From: an uncultured Prevotellaceae bacterium
Lineage (GTDB): Bacteria; Bacteroidota; Bacteroidia; Bacteroidales; Bacteroidaceae
Assembly: GCA_902800245.1 (NCBI GenBank)
Contig: CADCDY010000021.1
Location: 1-38,552, forward strand
DNA length: 38,552 nt
Direction of reading: 5' to 3'
Shown here piece by piece: positions 30,194 through 37,239 of this stretch; the first letter of the stretch is position 1; every line of letters begins with the position of its first letter. A program made the translations under genes and the position numbers. The notes under the pieces were generated by a model. That model was not told the DNA's origin. It ran no database searches and worked only from the letters and a program-made list of their open reading frames with translations.

Positions 30194-32585
30194 TAATCTC
30201 CTGTCCTTGATAGTTTACTGTCTTCGTGGTGCCGTCAGGCCAAACAATTGTGAATGCTCTTTCGGAGAGCATTCCAGGATAGCTGCCCTTCCTTGCACCA
30301 ATGGTCAGCGTGTGCTTTTTGTCATTCCAGCCAAACCGGATGACACTATACATGCCCTTCTCGTAGTTATAGTTGTCGCCCTCGTCTTCGTAGAGCACAA
30401 AACTACCGTCAGCACCAGGATAGACGCGCAGCTCGAGGTTGACCCAAGCCTTCTCGCCCACATATTGCATCTCTGGACCTAACGGCAGGATGCTGCCGGC
30501 ACGCACGAACATCGGCACGCGGTCGAACGTCGTCTCAAGGGTGACGCTTCGTCCGCCCTTGTATGCCTTGTTGGTCCAGAAATCATACCATGTAGCACCC
30601 TTCGGCAGATACTTCACAGCACTCTTCGTTGCCGTCCAGTCAATTGTCAATTGTCCATTGTCAATTGTCAATTCTTTCTTGTCCCATCCTGTCATGGCAT
30701 CCGTGCGGATGATCTTTTCTTCCGTATACTGCGGGTCGACGATGGGAGCAGCAAGGATGCTACGACCGAACATAAACTCGTCGGTCATATTCCACACCTT
30801 CTTGTCCTGAGCGAAGTCGCTGAACAGCGGACGCAGATAGCTGTCGTTGTTGCTCGTCACCTGCCAGGCCGTGCTATATAAATAAGGTAACAGACGATAG
30901 CGCAGCCGAATCATCTTCTCGATGGCGTCATACACCGGCTCGCCCTTCTTGCCAAACTGCCATATCTCACGAGGTGCATCGGCACCATGACTGCGGAACA
31001 CAGGACAGAACAATCCATACTGCATCCAGCGCACATACAGCTCCTGGAACTGAGGATTCTTCGGCGCCGAGGCTGGGCCTTGGGTATTGTAGGAACCACA
31101 GAAGAATCCACCGATGTCCGTATTGAAATTGGGATTACCCGTCAACGTGAAGCTCAGTCCTGCAGGCACCTGTTTGCGCAACATATCCCACGACGAGTTC
31201 ACGTCGCCACTCCACATGTTCGAGCCGTAGTGCTGCTGACCGGCAAACGACGAGCGCGTCATGATGAAGACTCGTTTTTGGCTATTGGCTGTTGGCTGTT
31301 CTCTCTCTGAGAGTGTGGCGTTGCGAGGGCTATTAGCCTCTTTACGTTGGGCTTGATAGATGCCACGAACGGTTTCCAACGGGAAGGCATTACGCTGTGA
31401 ACGCCAGGTACCGCCATACACCTTGTGCGCGTAGTCGCTCTCGCGGGGATTGAAGAAGTCGGGGTCGGTAGAGTCCATCCACCAGGCGTCACACCCGTAG
31501 TCGTAGAGCGTCTTCAGATATTTCCAATAGATGGCGCGGGCCTCAGGACTGAAAGCGTCATAGACCTTCACGCCCGAAGGATATTTCATGACGGGAGGCC
31601 AGATATGCGAGATGCCGCTCTGTGGCCACGTCTCGAAAGGCAACAGCAACCCCTTCTCGTTCAGTTCGCGGAACTGCTGCGTCTGAGGTCCGAAGCTGGC
31701 CCAGATCGAGATCATGAAGTGGGCGTGCTTGGCGTGCACATTCTTGATGAGCTGAGGCCCTGTGGCAAAGTCCTCCGACAGGAAGTCCATCGCATTCCAC
31801 AGATAGTTCGAGCCCCAATACTGCCAGTCCTGAATGATACCGTCCAGAGGCACCTGCAAAGCACGGTACTGGTCAACGATGCTCTCCGTCTCAGCAGCTG
31901 TCTTATAGCGCTCCTTCGACTGCCAGTAGCCGTAGGTCCACAGCGGGAACATCGGCACGTCGCCCGTCAGGTGACGCATCTGGGCTATCACGCCGTCAGC
32001 ACTTCCGCCATACATGAAGTAGTAGTCAATGCCCTGACCGGCCTCAGAGGTAAACGACATACCCTCGGCATTATCCTCAAACACCGTCGGCGAATAGTTC
32101 TCCCAATAGAGTCCCCAGCCCTTGATGCTCTGCAGCACATTCTGGAAGTCCTCCAGATTCGACTGCTCCATGCGTTTCTTCTCGCCCCTGCGGTTCATCT
32201 TGCCGTTCTGGATGGTTCCCAAACCGTAGATGGCCTCGTCCTTGTCGAGGAAGAAGCTCTGACTGACCTCGAACTCACCCGTATTCTTACGCACCATGCT
32301 GATGCCCTTTTCCCTCAGGAGCACCTTGCCCTTGTTCGTCATGAAGACCAGGATCTGCGTCTCGGGTTCCAGCTTCACTGTCAGCTCGCTGCTCTTCCAC
32401 GTGTTGCCCGTATGTGTCACGGCAACATTCTCCGGTTTGGCAGTAATGACCAACGTCTTCGTAGGCTCATCTTTTACCACATGAACGATACTCGGCGTGA
32501 AGAACTCCACCTTCACGTCTTGGGCCTTAACACTGCCCAGCGACATGGCCATCAGCCACGCAAACATCACAATCTGCTTCATCAT
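30180..32585 (-). CDS. Glycoside hydrolase family 31 with two repeat-derived insertions
   Basis: An 801-residue exported enzyme (signal MMKQIVMFAWLMAMSLGSVKAQ). GH31 features are the N-terminal beta-sandwich (EAIYGLGTIQNGKMNRRG), WTYGYWQSKERY, the nucleophile in DAWWMDSTDPDFF (D371), FIMTRSSFAGQQ, the acid/base in MWSGDVNSSWD (D461), GGFFCGSYN, and PVFRSHGADAPREIW. Alpha-xylosidase or alpha-glucosidase activity is possible; a GH95 neighbour makes xyloglucan-type substrates plausible. Two heptamer arrays lie in the frame: one gives ATLSEREQPTANSQ-type sequence before FIMTRS, the other LTIDNGQLTIDW before the C-terminal domain. Promoter at 32613-32644. First gene of the operon. Confidence 0.94.
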   Translation of the reverse strand: MMKQIVMFAWLMAMSLGSVKAQDVKVEFFTPSIVHVVKDEPTKTLVITAKPENVAVTHTGNTWKSSELTVKLEPETQILVFMTNKGKVLLREKGISMVRKNTGEFEVSQSFFLDKDEAIYGLGTIQNGKMNRRGEKKRMEQSNLEDFQNVLQSIKGWGLYWENYSPTVFEDNAEGMSFTSEAGQGIDYYFMYGGSADGVIAQMRHLTGDVPMFPLWTYGYWQSKERYKTAAETESIVDQYRALQVPLDGIIQDWQYWGSNYLWNAMDFLSEDFATGPQLIKNVHAKHAHFMISIWASFGPQTQQFRELNEKGLLLPFETWPQSGISHIWPPVMKYPSGVKVYDAFSPEARAIYWKYLKTLYDYGCDAWWMDSTDPDFFNPRESDYAHKVYGGTWRSQRNAFPLETVRGIYQAQRKEANSPRNATLSEREQPTANSQKRVFIMTRSSFAGQQHYGSNMWSGDVNSSWDMLRKQVPAGLSFTLTGNPNFNTDIGGFFCGSYNTQGPASAPKNPQFQELYVRWMQYGLFCPVFRSHGADAPREIWQFGKKGEPVYDAIEKMIRLRYRLLPYLYSTAWQVTSNNDSYLRPLFSDFAQDKKVWNMTDEFMFGRSILAAPIVDPQYTEEKIIRTDAMTGWDKKELTIDNGQLTIDWTATKSAVKYLPKGATWYDFWTNKAYKGGRSVTLETTFDRVPMFVRAGSILPLGPEMQYVGEKAWVNLELRVYPGADGSFVLYEDEGDNYNYEKGMYSVIRFGWNDKKHTLTIGARKGSYPGMLSERAFTIVWPDGTTKTVNYQGQEINVEH
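30640..30674 (-). repeat. Heptamer array inside GH31 (TCAATTG units)
   Basis: TCAATTG, TCAATTG, TCCATTG, TCAATTG and TCAATTC in perfect 7-bp tandem. On the minus strand they encode the LTIDNGQLTID insertion in GH31. Confidence 0.85.
31275..31340 (-). repeat. Heptamer-containing insertion inside GH31 (TTGGCTG units)
   Basis: TTGGCTA, TTGGCTG and TTGGCTG at 31278-31298, followed by CTCTCTGAGAG and a partial GGCTATTAGCC. The stretch encodes about 20 extra residues (ending PTANSQ) directly before the conserved FIMTRSSFAG strand. Confidence 0.75.
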
Positions 32586-32612
32586 TTTAGGACTTGATCT
32601 GGTTTATGGCTG

Positions 32613-32644
32613 CGAAGGTACGAAAAAATCCCGAGCCCACCAAA
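32613..32644 (-). promoter_or_regulatory. Promoter of the GH31-GH95-GH97 operon
   Basis: On the minus strand TTTG (32644-32641), a 20-bp spacer and TACCTTCG (32620-32613, one mismatch to TAnnTTTG), about 28 bases before the ATG. Confidence 0.6.
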
Positions 32645-32701
32645 CAATACCCGATTTTTTTGAATTGACTTTTCGTACTTATATACCCATTTTTTATTTT
32701 T

Positions 32702-32734
32702 TTTGTGAGATATCAGAAATATTTCGTATCTTTG
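32702..32734 (+). promoter_or_regulatory. Intact promoter in front of the SusC pseudogene
   Basis: TTTG at 32702-32705, a 21-bp spacer and TATCTTTG at 32727-32734, divergent from the GH operon promoter. Confidence 0.65.
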
Positions 32735-32761
32735 CCACCAAATTGCAATAACTATTATGAG

Positions 32762-33330
32762 ATGAAAACTATAAGATCGGTACTACTGCGGATTCTTTGT
32801 TTGGCATTCTTGGGATGCTGGATGCCGGCAACAGGCGCTTGGGCACAGAACCCGCCTGACGGTGGACCTTGGCGTGCTGGGTTCCGTGCAGGACAACAAC
32901 GTCATCCCCTTCCGCCAGAAGCTGTTCTATTCTGCTGCCACCTTCAATCCCACCTTCCCGGCAGGTGCTAATGCCGCTGGCGGCTACGACGACGTCACCG
33001 AGGCCTGGTGGATCAATAATCCCTATGCCCTGCTCACCATGAAGGAGGATGAAGAAAACTCACACGTCAATGTCCACGCGAAGGCAACCATCGACCTGGG
33101 CTACGGTCTTACGCTGACCGCCTTCGGCAGCTATTCGTATACCAACATCGGCAACGCCCACTATTACCCCACCTACGTGTGGAGTCACGGCGAAGCCTAT
33201 CAGGGCGACAGAAAGACGACGGAGCTGCTGGGCAATATCGCCCTAAGCTGGCGGCGACGGATGGCAGAGCGCCACCAGCTGGAACTGTTAGGACTGATAG
33301 AAGGCGGCCGTGATCAGGACAAGGGAAGAA
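32762..33330 (+). pseudogene. SusC-like TonB-dependent receptor remnant
   Basis: An intact start (MKTIRSVLLRILCLAFLGCW... ending GAWAQNPP, a signal peptide) runs only ~32 codons. It then joins, in another frame near 32855, a barrel fragment of a SusC-type receptor: DLGVLGSVQDNNVIPF, FYSAATFNPTFPAG, NNPYALLTMKED, LGYGLTLTAFGSYSYTN. The whole plug domain and most of the ~1000-residue protein are missing, and the fragment then runs into unrelated sequence near 33310-33330. SusC receptors import oligosaccharides, so this was probably the transporter of the divergent GH operon. No SusD partner is present. The promoter upstream is intact, so a short exported peptide may still be made. Confidence 0.85.
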
Positions 33331-33489
33331 CTGATAGCATTGGCCCTAAGGTTGAAAACCAATTATCTTAATACGAAGTTCTACACCAGCCATTGTACGG
33401 GTGACAATGTGTATGATGTGATGAAAGGCGTGATGGGTGAACAATTACAGTCCTTCAGTTGTGGAAATGCTAATTTGTCATTAGTATGA
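33325..33489 (+). pseudogene. C-terminal remnant of an MBL-fold metallo-hydrolase
   Basis: An open frame of about 54 codons without its own start reads NYLNTKFYTSHCTGDNVYDV, then MKGVMGEQLQSFSCG, and stops at 33487-33489. The 'YTxHCTG-xxAYxxLKxxMGxxLxxxxxG' pattern is the usual C-terminal end of MBL-fold hydrolases of the type acting as phosphoryl- or thiol-ester hydrolases. The front part with the HxHxDH metal motif is absent. It abuts the SusC fragment with no gap, marking a deletion or fusion junction, and overlaps the 3' end of the TSUP gene on the other strand by about 20 bp. Confidence 0.65.
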
Positions 33490-34198
33490 TTACGCCACTG
33501 ATGCAGATATAGGCATAGACGATGTAGCGGAAGATGCGGTTGGGAATGTGCTTGAAAACGTATGCCCCCAGTATCGTGCCGATGATGACACCACCGAGGC
33601 CATAGAGATAATCAACTGCTACAGTGGTGGTAAAAAAGCCGTTGTATGCTCTCACACCTGTCATCATCACATTGCCAATCAGGAAATAGGTCTGAGCCAT
33701 TGCCATGTAATGCTCCTTCGTTGGTTCACTTTGGATGAAGTAAAGCACGGCAGGCGGGCCTTGCATACCGAAGAAACCGCCCATCAGTCCGCTCAATGTT
33801 CCTGCGCCTACTTGTACTTTCTTTGTTGTCGGCAGTTTTATGCGCTGGCTAAACAACATGAAATAGATGCTAATCAAGATGAGTGCTACACCAAGGATAC
33901 GTCGCAGGATATGGTCTTCGATACGTGTCAGGGCAAAGATGGCAATGGTCGAGACGATGATGAACGTCAGCAGAATCGGCCAAAGCCGTTGCCAGGTAAC
34001 ATAGCTTCTTAATCGCCATACGATAGCAGCAGAGGTTGTTATCGCAAGTAGTCCTGAGAGTGTTGTTGCCTCGCCATACGTGGGCATAAGGAACGGCAGC
34101 ATCGTCATGATGAAGATGCCGAAGCCGAAGCCCGTGGTGCGCTGGATGAAACTCGCACCGATGCTCAACAGGAATATGGAGATGACAATGCTACTCAT
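33470..34198 (-). CDS. TSUP-family (TauE/SafE-like) membrane permease
   Basis: A 242-residue membrane protein with about seven to eight hydrophobic segments. The paired TSUP repeats are visible in IGASFIQRTTGFGFGIFIMT and in the second half GAGTLSGLMGGFFGMQGPP. The family exports or takes up small anions such as sulfite, sulfonates or thiosulfate; the substrate here is unknown. Length (about 240-260) and the duplicated G-x-G-G motifs fit. Its transcript would begin at a TACCTTTG element (34306-34299) and carry the first copy of the ~85-bp leader repeat as 5' UTR. Confidence 0.88.
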   Translation of the reverse strand: MSSIVISIFLLSIGASFIQRTTGFGFGIFIMTMLPFLMPTYGEATTLSGLLAITTSAAIVWRLRSYVTWQRLWPILLTFIIVSTIAIFALTRIEDHILRRILGVALILISIYFMLFSQRIKLPTTKKVQVGAGTLSGLMGGFFGMQGPPAVLYFIQSEPTKEHYMAMAQTYFLIGNVMMTGVRAYNGFFTTTVAVDYLYGLGGVIIGTILGAYVFKHIPNRIFRYIVYAYICISGVIILMTN

Positions 34199-34222
34199 TT
34201 CCTAATTATTTTAAAAACTTGG

Positions 34223-34306
34223 TGCAAGGACGGTGCAAATCGAACGCAAAAAGCTCAATTTTTGCTGAGATGCAGCCCGTTCTCGCAATTTTTAATTGCA
34301 AAGGTA
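34223..34306 (-). repeat. Promoter-leader repeat, copy A (upstream of TSUP permease)
   Basis: Read on the minus strand it begins with the -7 TACCTTTG (34306-34299). It continues as a leader with AAAATTGCGAGAAC, GGCTGCATCTCAGCAA, TTGAGC and TGCACCGTCCTTGCA. It is alignable over its whole length with copy B at 34873-34957 in the opposite orientation. The remaining gap to the ATG is short. Confidence 0.75.
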
Positions 34307-34328
34307 ACACATATTCATGGATTATTCG

Positions 34329-34336
34329 TATATTTG
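34329..34336 (+). promoter_or_regulatory. Putative promoter of the 34351 small gene
   Basis: TATATTTG at 34329-34336; the -33 element is not clear. The transcript would start very close to the ATG at 34351. Confidence 0.4.
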
Positions 34337-34350
34337 CGGAATCATTTAAT

Positions 34351-34578
34351 ATGTTTTGTGATATGATAGACCAGATTATTGAATACAACATTATCGTTGC
34401 ATTGGCCCGTGTATGCTCTGCCGGTACTCACATGAAGGAGATTTCGATTGGGAGAGTCATTACCACAGAACAAGCAGGGAATCTTCCCCCAGACCTCAAA
34501 CGCGGAGTACTCTCAGAAGATGGTATTTGGAATCTGCTCTCTGATTATCGTGAACTTCAAAAGAAAAAGCAAAAATGA
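34351..34578 (+). CDS. Small hypothetical protein, 75 aa
   Basis: A short soluble protein (MFCDMIDQIIEYNIIVALARV, ending WNLLSDYRELQKKKQK) with no family I recognise. The ATG at 34351 is preferred to an upstream in-frame ATG at 34219, because that lies inside the leader repeat and before the TATATTTG element; 34363 is a further option. Its stop overlaps the start of the truncated exonuclease (ATGA), so the two were translationally coupled. Its role may have been regulatory or accessory to the exonuclease. Being conserved next to a broken gene, it may itself be a relic. Confidence 0.6.
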   Translation: MFCDMIDQIIEYNIIVALARVCSAGTHMKEISIGRVITTEQAGNLPPDLKRGVLSEDGIWNLLSDYRELQKKKQK

Positions 34579-34808
34579 TTCGCGACTTCATTGCCATAGA
34601 CTTTGAGACGGCCAATCAGCAGCTGTCAAGTGTCTGCTCTATTGGAGTGGTCATGGTGCGTAATGGGCAGGTGGCTGACAGTTTCTATAGTCTTATTCAG
34701 CCGGAGCCGAACTACTACAACTACTGGTGCCAGCGGGTGCATGGACTGAGCCAATGCGATACAGACGATGCCGAAGCCTGTGCTGCCATAGCTCTATACA
34801 TATTATAG
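34575..34808 (+). pseudogene. Truncated DnaQ-like 3'-5' exonuclease
   Basis: A 77-residue frame starting MIRDFIAIDFETANQQLSSV with the ExoI motif D-F-E, then CSIGVVMVRNGQVADSFYSL, IQPEPNYYNYW and VHGLSQCDTDDAEAC. This is the N-terminal third of a DEDD-type exonuclease (family length about 170-200 aa). After DAEACAAIALYIL the frame stops. The ExoII/ExoIII motifs that complete the active site are missing, so the product cannot be active. The start overlaps the stop of the preceding small gene. The stop is followed by AT-rich sequence up to the second leader repeat. Confidence 0.8.
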
Positions 34809-34872
34809 CAGATTCCGTAATTTTGGTAATTCTTTCCAAGATTTGGGTAGTAGGTGTATAGAAAATAGTGCG

Positions 34873-34957
34873 TACCTTTGCAAAAAAATTGCGAGAACAG
34901 GCTGCGCCTCAGCAATTTGAGCGAGCTCAATTGCACTCGGCTTGCACTGTCCTTGCA
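34873..34957 (+). repeat. Promoter-leader repeat, copy B (upstream of flavodoxin/cyclophilin gene)
   Basis: It begins with TACCTTTG (34873-34880), then AAAATTGCGAGAAC, GGCTGCGCCTCAGCAA, a TGAGC-ga-GCTCA hairpin and TTGCACTGTCCTTGCA. It is the inverted partner of copy A. The ATG of the downstream gene follows within about 20 bases, so most of the transcript leader is repeat. Confidence 0.75.
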
Positions 34958-34974
34958 GCGAAATTCAAAACGTA

Positions 34975-36096
34975 ATGAATATGAAGCAAATTATGATGTT
35001 ACTGGCAGCAATGCTGCTGACTGCCTGTTCAAAGAATTACGAGGTGAAGGCCGCTACCGTGCAGGAAGCAGGCAAGACGCTGGTGGTGTACTACAGTTAC
35101 ACGAATAATTGTCACGAGATAGTGACCTCTCTGACGAGCCAAATTCAGGCGGATGTGATGCGCATAGAGCCTGCCGACAAGACGCAGAAGTACGAGGCAA
35201 ACAACTATGCCATCGGCACACAGTTGCTGAATGCTATTAAAGCCAATCCTAACGATGCGGCGAGCTATCCAGCTATCGACCCTGTAAGCATCACCGACCT
35301 CTCGCAGTACCAGAACATCATTATCGTCACGCCGCTATGGTGGAGCCAGATGGCGGCCATCATGCAGACGTACCTATTTAATTATGGTGCGCAAATGGCG
35401 GGTAAGCACGTCGCGCTGATTGTATCGAGTCACAGCAGCGGCATTAACGGCGTGGTGGCCGATGCGGAACGACTGGTGAAGAACGTCACTTGGATGGGCA
35501 ATGCACTGTGGATCAATGCCAGCAATCATAATAACCGTGCCTCGCTGATTCAGAACTGGTTGCCGACGCTGAACTTCGCAGAAAAACAAACTACTATGAG
35601 CAAGATGTATATCACTATCGACGGACAGGCACAAGCTGTGACGCTCGTCGACAATCAAGCAACAAAGACGCTTGTCGAGAAATTGCAGCAGGCTCCCGTC
35701 ACCGTGACGCTGAACAGCAGCGGAGGCTTTGAGATTTGGGGAGCACTGGGTTTCTCGCTGCCCACAAGCAACGAGCAGATTAATGCGCAGCCTGGCGATG
35801 TCATCCTGTACAACGGTTCGAATATCTGCATCTTCTACGGCACGAACTCGTGGAGCTACACCCGTTTAGGTAAGATTGACGGCCTGTCGGAGAGCGAACT
35901 TCGCACGTTCCTCAAGGCTGGCGAGGGCAACATCACCGTTACGCTGTCGCTCTCGTCTGGGACAACCACCATCAATAGCGTCCGTAGCGTAGCTACAGAA
36001 AATGACGCATACTACTCGCTCAGCGGGCAGCGGCTGGCTCAGGCTCCTGCCCATGGAATATACATCGAAAACGGAATCAAAAAAATAGCGCGATAA
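34975..36096 (+). CDS. Flavodoxin-like plus cyclophilin-like fusion lipoprotein with C-terminal tag
   Basis: A 373-residue lipoprotein (MNMKQIMMLLAAMLLTACSK; lipobox cysteine about residue 17). Residues ~30-200 are a flavodoxin fold: TLVVYYSYTNNCHEIV (phosphate loop), NIIIVTPLWWSQMAAIMQTYL and KHVALIVSSHSSGINGV. Residues ~215-325 are a cyclophilin-like fold domain: KMYITIDGQAQAVTLVDNQ, LSLPTSNEQINAQPGDVILY-like and SNICIFYGTNSWSY. The end has YYSLSGQRLAQAPAHGIYIENG, the sorting-type tag. Flavodoxin and cyclophilin-like proteins often occur as neighbouring genes beside AraC regulators and hydrolases in gut bacteria; here they are one chain. A start at 34981 is also possible. Redox function is inferred. 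Confidence 0.88.
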   Translation: MNMKQIMMLLAAMLLTACSKNYEVKAATVQEAGKTLVVYYSYTNNCHEIVTSLTSQIQADVMRIEPADKTQKYEANNYAIGTQLLNAIKANPNDAASYPAIDPVSITDLSQYQNIIIVTPLWWSQMAAIMQTYLFNYGAQMAGKHVALIVSSHSSGINGVVADAERLVKNVTWMGNALWINASNHNNRASLIQNWLPTLNFAEKQTTMSKMYITIDGQAQAVTLVDNQATKTLVEKLQQAPVTVTLNSSGGFEIWGALGFSLPTSNEQINAQPGDVILYNGSNICIFYGTNSWSYTRLGKIDGLSESELRTFLKAGEGNITVTLSLSSGTTTINSVRSVATENDAYYSLSGQRLAQAPAHGIYIENGIKKIAR

Positions 36097-36099
36097 GGT

Positions 36100-37191
36100 A
36101 TGAAGAAAGTATTATTAGCCGCAGTGCTGATGGGCGGGATGCTCGCAGCTTGCACGAACAAACAAACTACAAACGAAAAGGATATGAATACAACGCTGAC
36201 ATTGACTCAGGAATGGGACAAGGTGTTCCCACAGAGCGACAAGGTGGACCACAAGAAGGTGACCTTCAAGAACCGCTACGGCATAGAATTGGCTGCCGAC
36301 ATGTACACGCCGAAGGGTGCAACGGGCAAGTTGGCTGCGCTAGCTGTCACGGGGCCCTTCGGAGCCGTGAAAGAGCAGGCGAGCGGTCTCTATGCCCAGC
36401 ACATGGCCGAGCGCGGTTTCCTAACTATCGCTTTCGACCCCTCGTTCACTGGCGAGAGCGGTGGCGAGCCTCGCCGCATGGCCTCGCCCGACATCAACAC
36501 CGAGGACTTCCTCGCTGCCGTCGATTTCCTGAGCAATCAGGAAAATGTGGATGCTGAAAGAATTGGCATCATCGGCATCTGCGGTTTTGGTGGAATGGCT
36601 GTAAATGCTGCCGCCATCGATCCTCGTATCAAGGCCACCGTTGCTTCAACGATGTACGACATGAGCAAGGTAAACGTGGAGGGTTACTTCAAGAGTGAGG
36701 ACACCAAGGAGCAGCGCATGGAGAAGCGCAAGACCATCGCTGCACAGCGCACCGAGGACTTTAAAAGCCGTACCTACAAGCGTGCAGGTGGTGTCATCGA
36801 CCCGTTGCCCGACGATGCACCGTTCTTCGTGAAGGACTACTACGACTACTACAAGACTCCGCGAGGCTACCACGAGCGCAGCGGCAACTCCACTGACGGC
36901 TGGAACGTCATCGGCTGTCAGTCGTTCCTCAACCAGCCCCTGTTGGCATGGGCGCACGAGATTGAGTCGCCCGTCCTGCTGATCCACGGCGAGAAGGCCC
37001 ACAGCCGCTACTTCTCTGAGTACGCTTTTGAAAAGATGACGGGCAAGCACGTGGAAGGCCAAAGCGCAGTTGTCGGCAACAAAGAACTGATGATTATTCC
37101 CGATGCTGTCCATACCGACCTCTATGACGACAAGAATAATCGCATCCCTTACGACAAAATGGAAGCCTTTTTCCACGATAATCTCAAGTAA
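36100..37191 (+). CDS. Alpha/beta hydrolase lipoprotein (dienelactone hydrolase-like)
   Basis: A 363-residue lipoprotein (MKKVLLAAVLMGGMLAACTN; lipobox cysteine near residue 18) with an alpha/beta-hydrolase core: YGIELAADMYTPKG, FDPSFTGESGGEPR, and the nucleophile elbow IGIIGICGFGGMAVNAA, with a cysteine at 161 where many relatives have serine. An insertion follows (KRAGGVIDPLPDDAPFFVKD), then VLLIHGEKAHSRYFSE and the histidine in IPDAVHTDLYDD. The family resembles YcjY/DLH-type hydrolases; the substrate is unknown. It lies 3 bp after the fusion lipoprotein, so the two form an operon. The Cys in the elbow suggests a DLH-like thiol nucleophile. Confidence 0.88.
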   Translation: MKKVLLAAVLMGGMLAACTNKQTTNEKDMNTTLTLTQEWDKVFPQSDKVDHKKVTFKNRYGIELAADMYTPKGATGKLAALAVTGPFGAVKEQASGLYAQHMAERGFLTIAFDPSFTGESGGEPRRMASPDINTEDFLAAVDFLSNQENVDAERIGIIGICGFGGMAVNAAAIDPRIKATVASTMYDMSKVNVEGYFKSEDTKEQRMEKRKTIAAQRTEDFKSRTYKRAGGVIDPLPDDAPFFVKDYYDYYKTPRGYHERSGNSTDGWNVIGCQSFLNQPLLAWAHEIESPVLLIHGEKAHSRYFSEYAFEKMTGKHVEGQSAVVGNKELMIIPDAVHTDLYDDKNNRIPYDKMEAFFHDNLK

Positions 37192-37239
37192 TTTGCGAAT
37201 AACCATCCAAGTTTCGGATTAATTTCGTATCTTCGCAGC

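Noticed and set aside
31425-32597. 390-codon open frame on the + strand
   Set aside because: Exactly antisense to the GH31 gene, with no family similarity or promoter. It is a by-product of codon bias in GH31.
34219-34350. Upstream extension of the 75-aa gene
   Set aside because: It lies in the leader repeat of the divergent TSUP gene and before the TATATTTG element.
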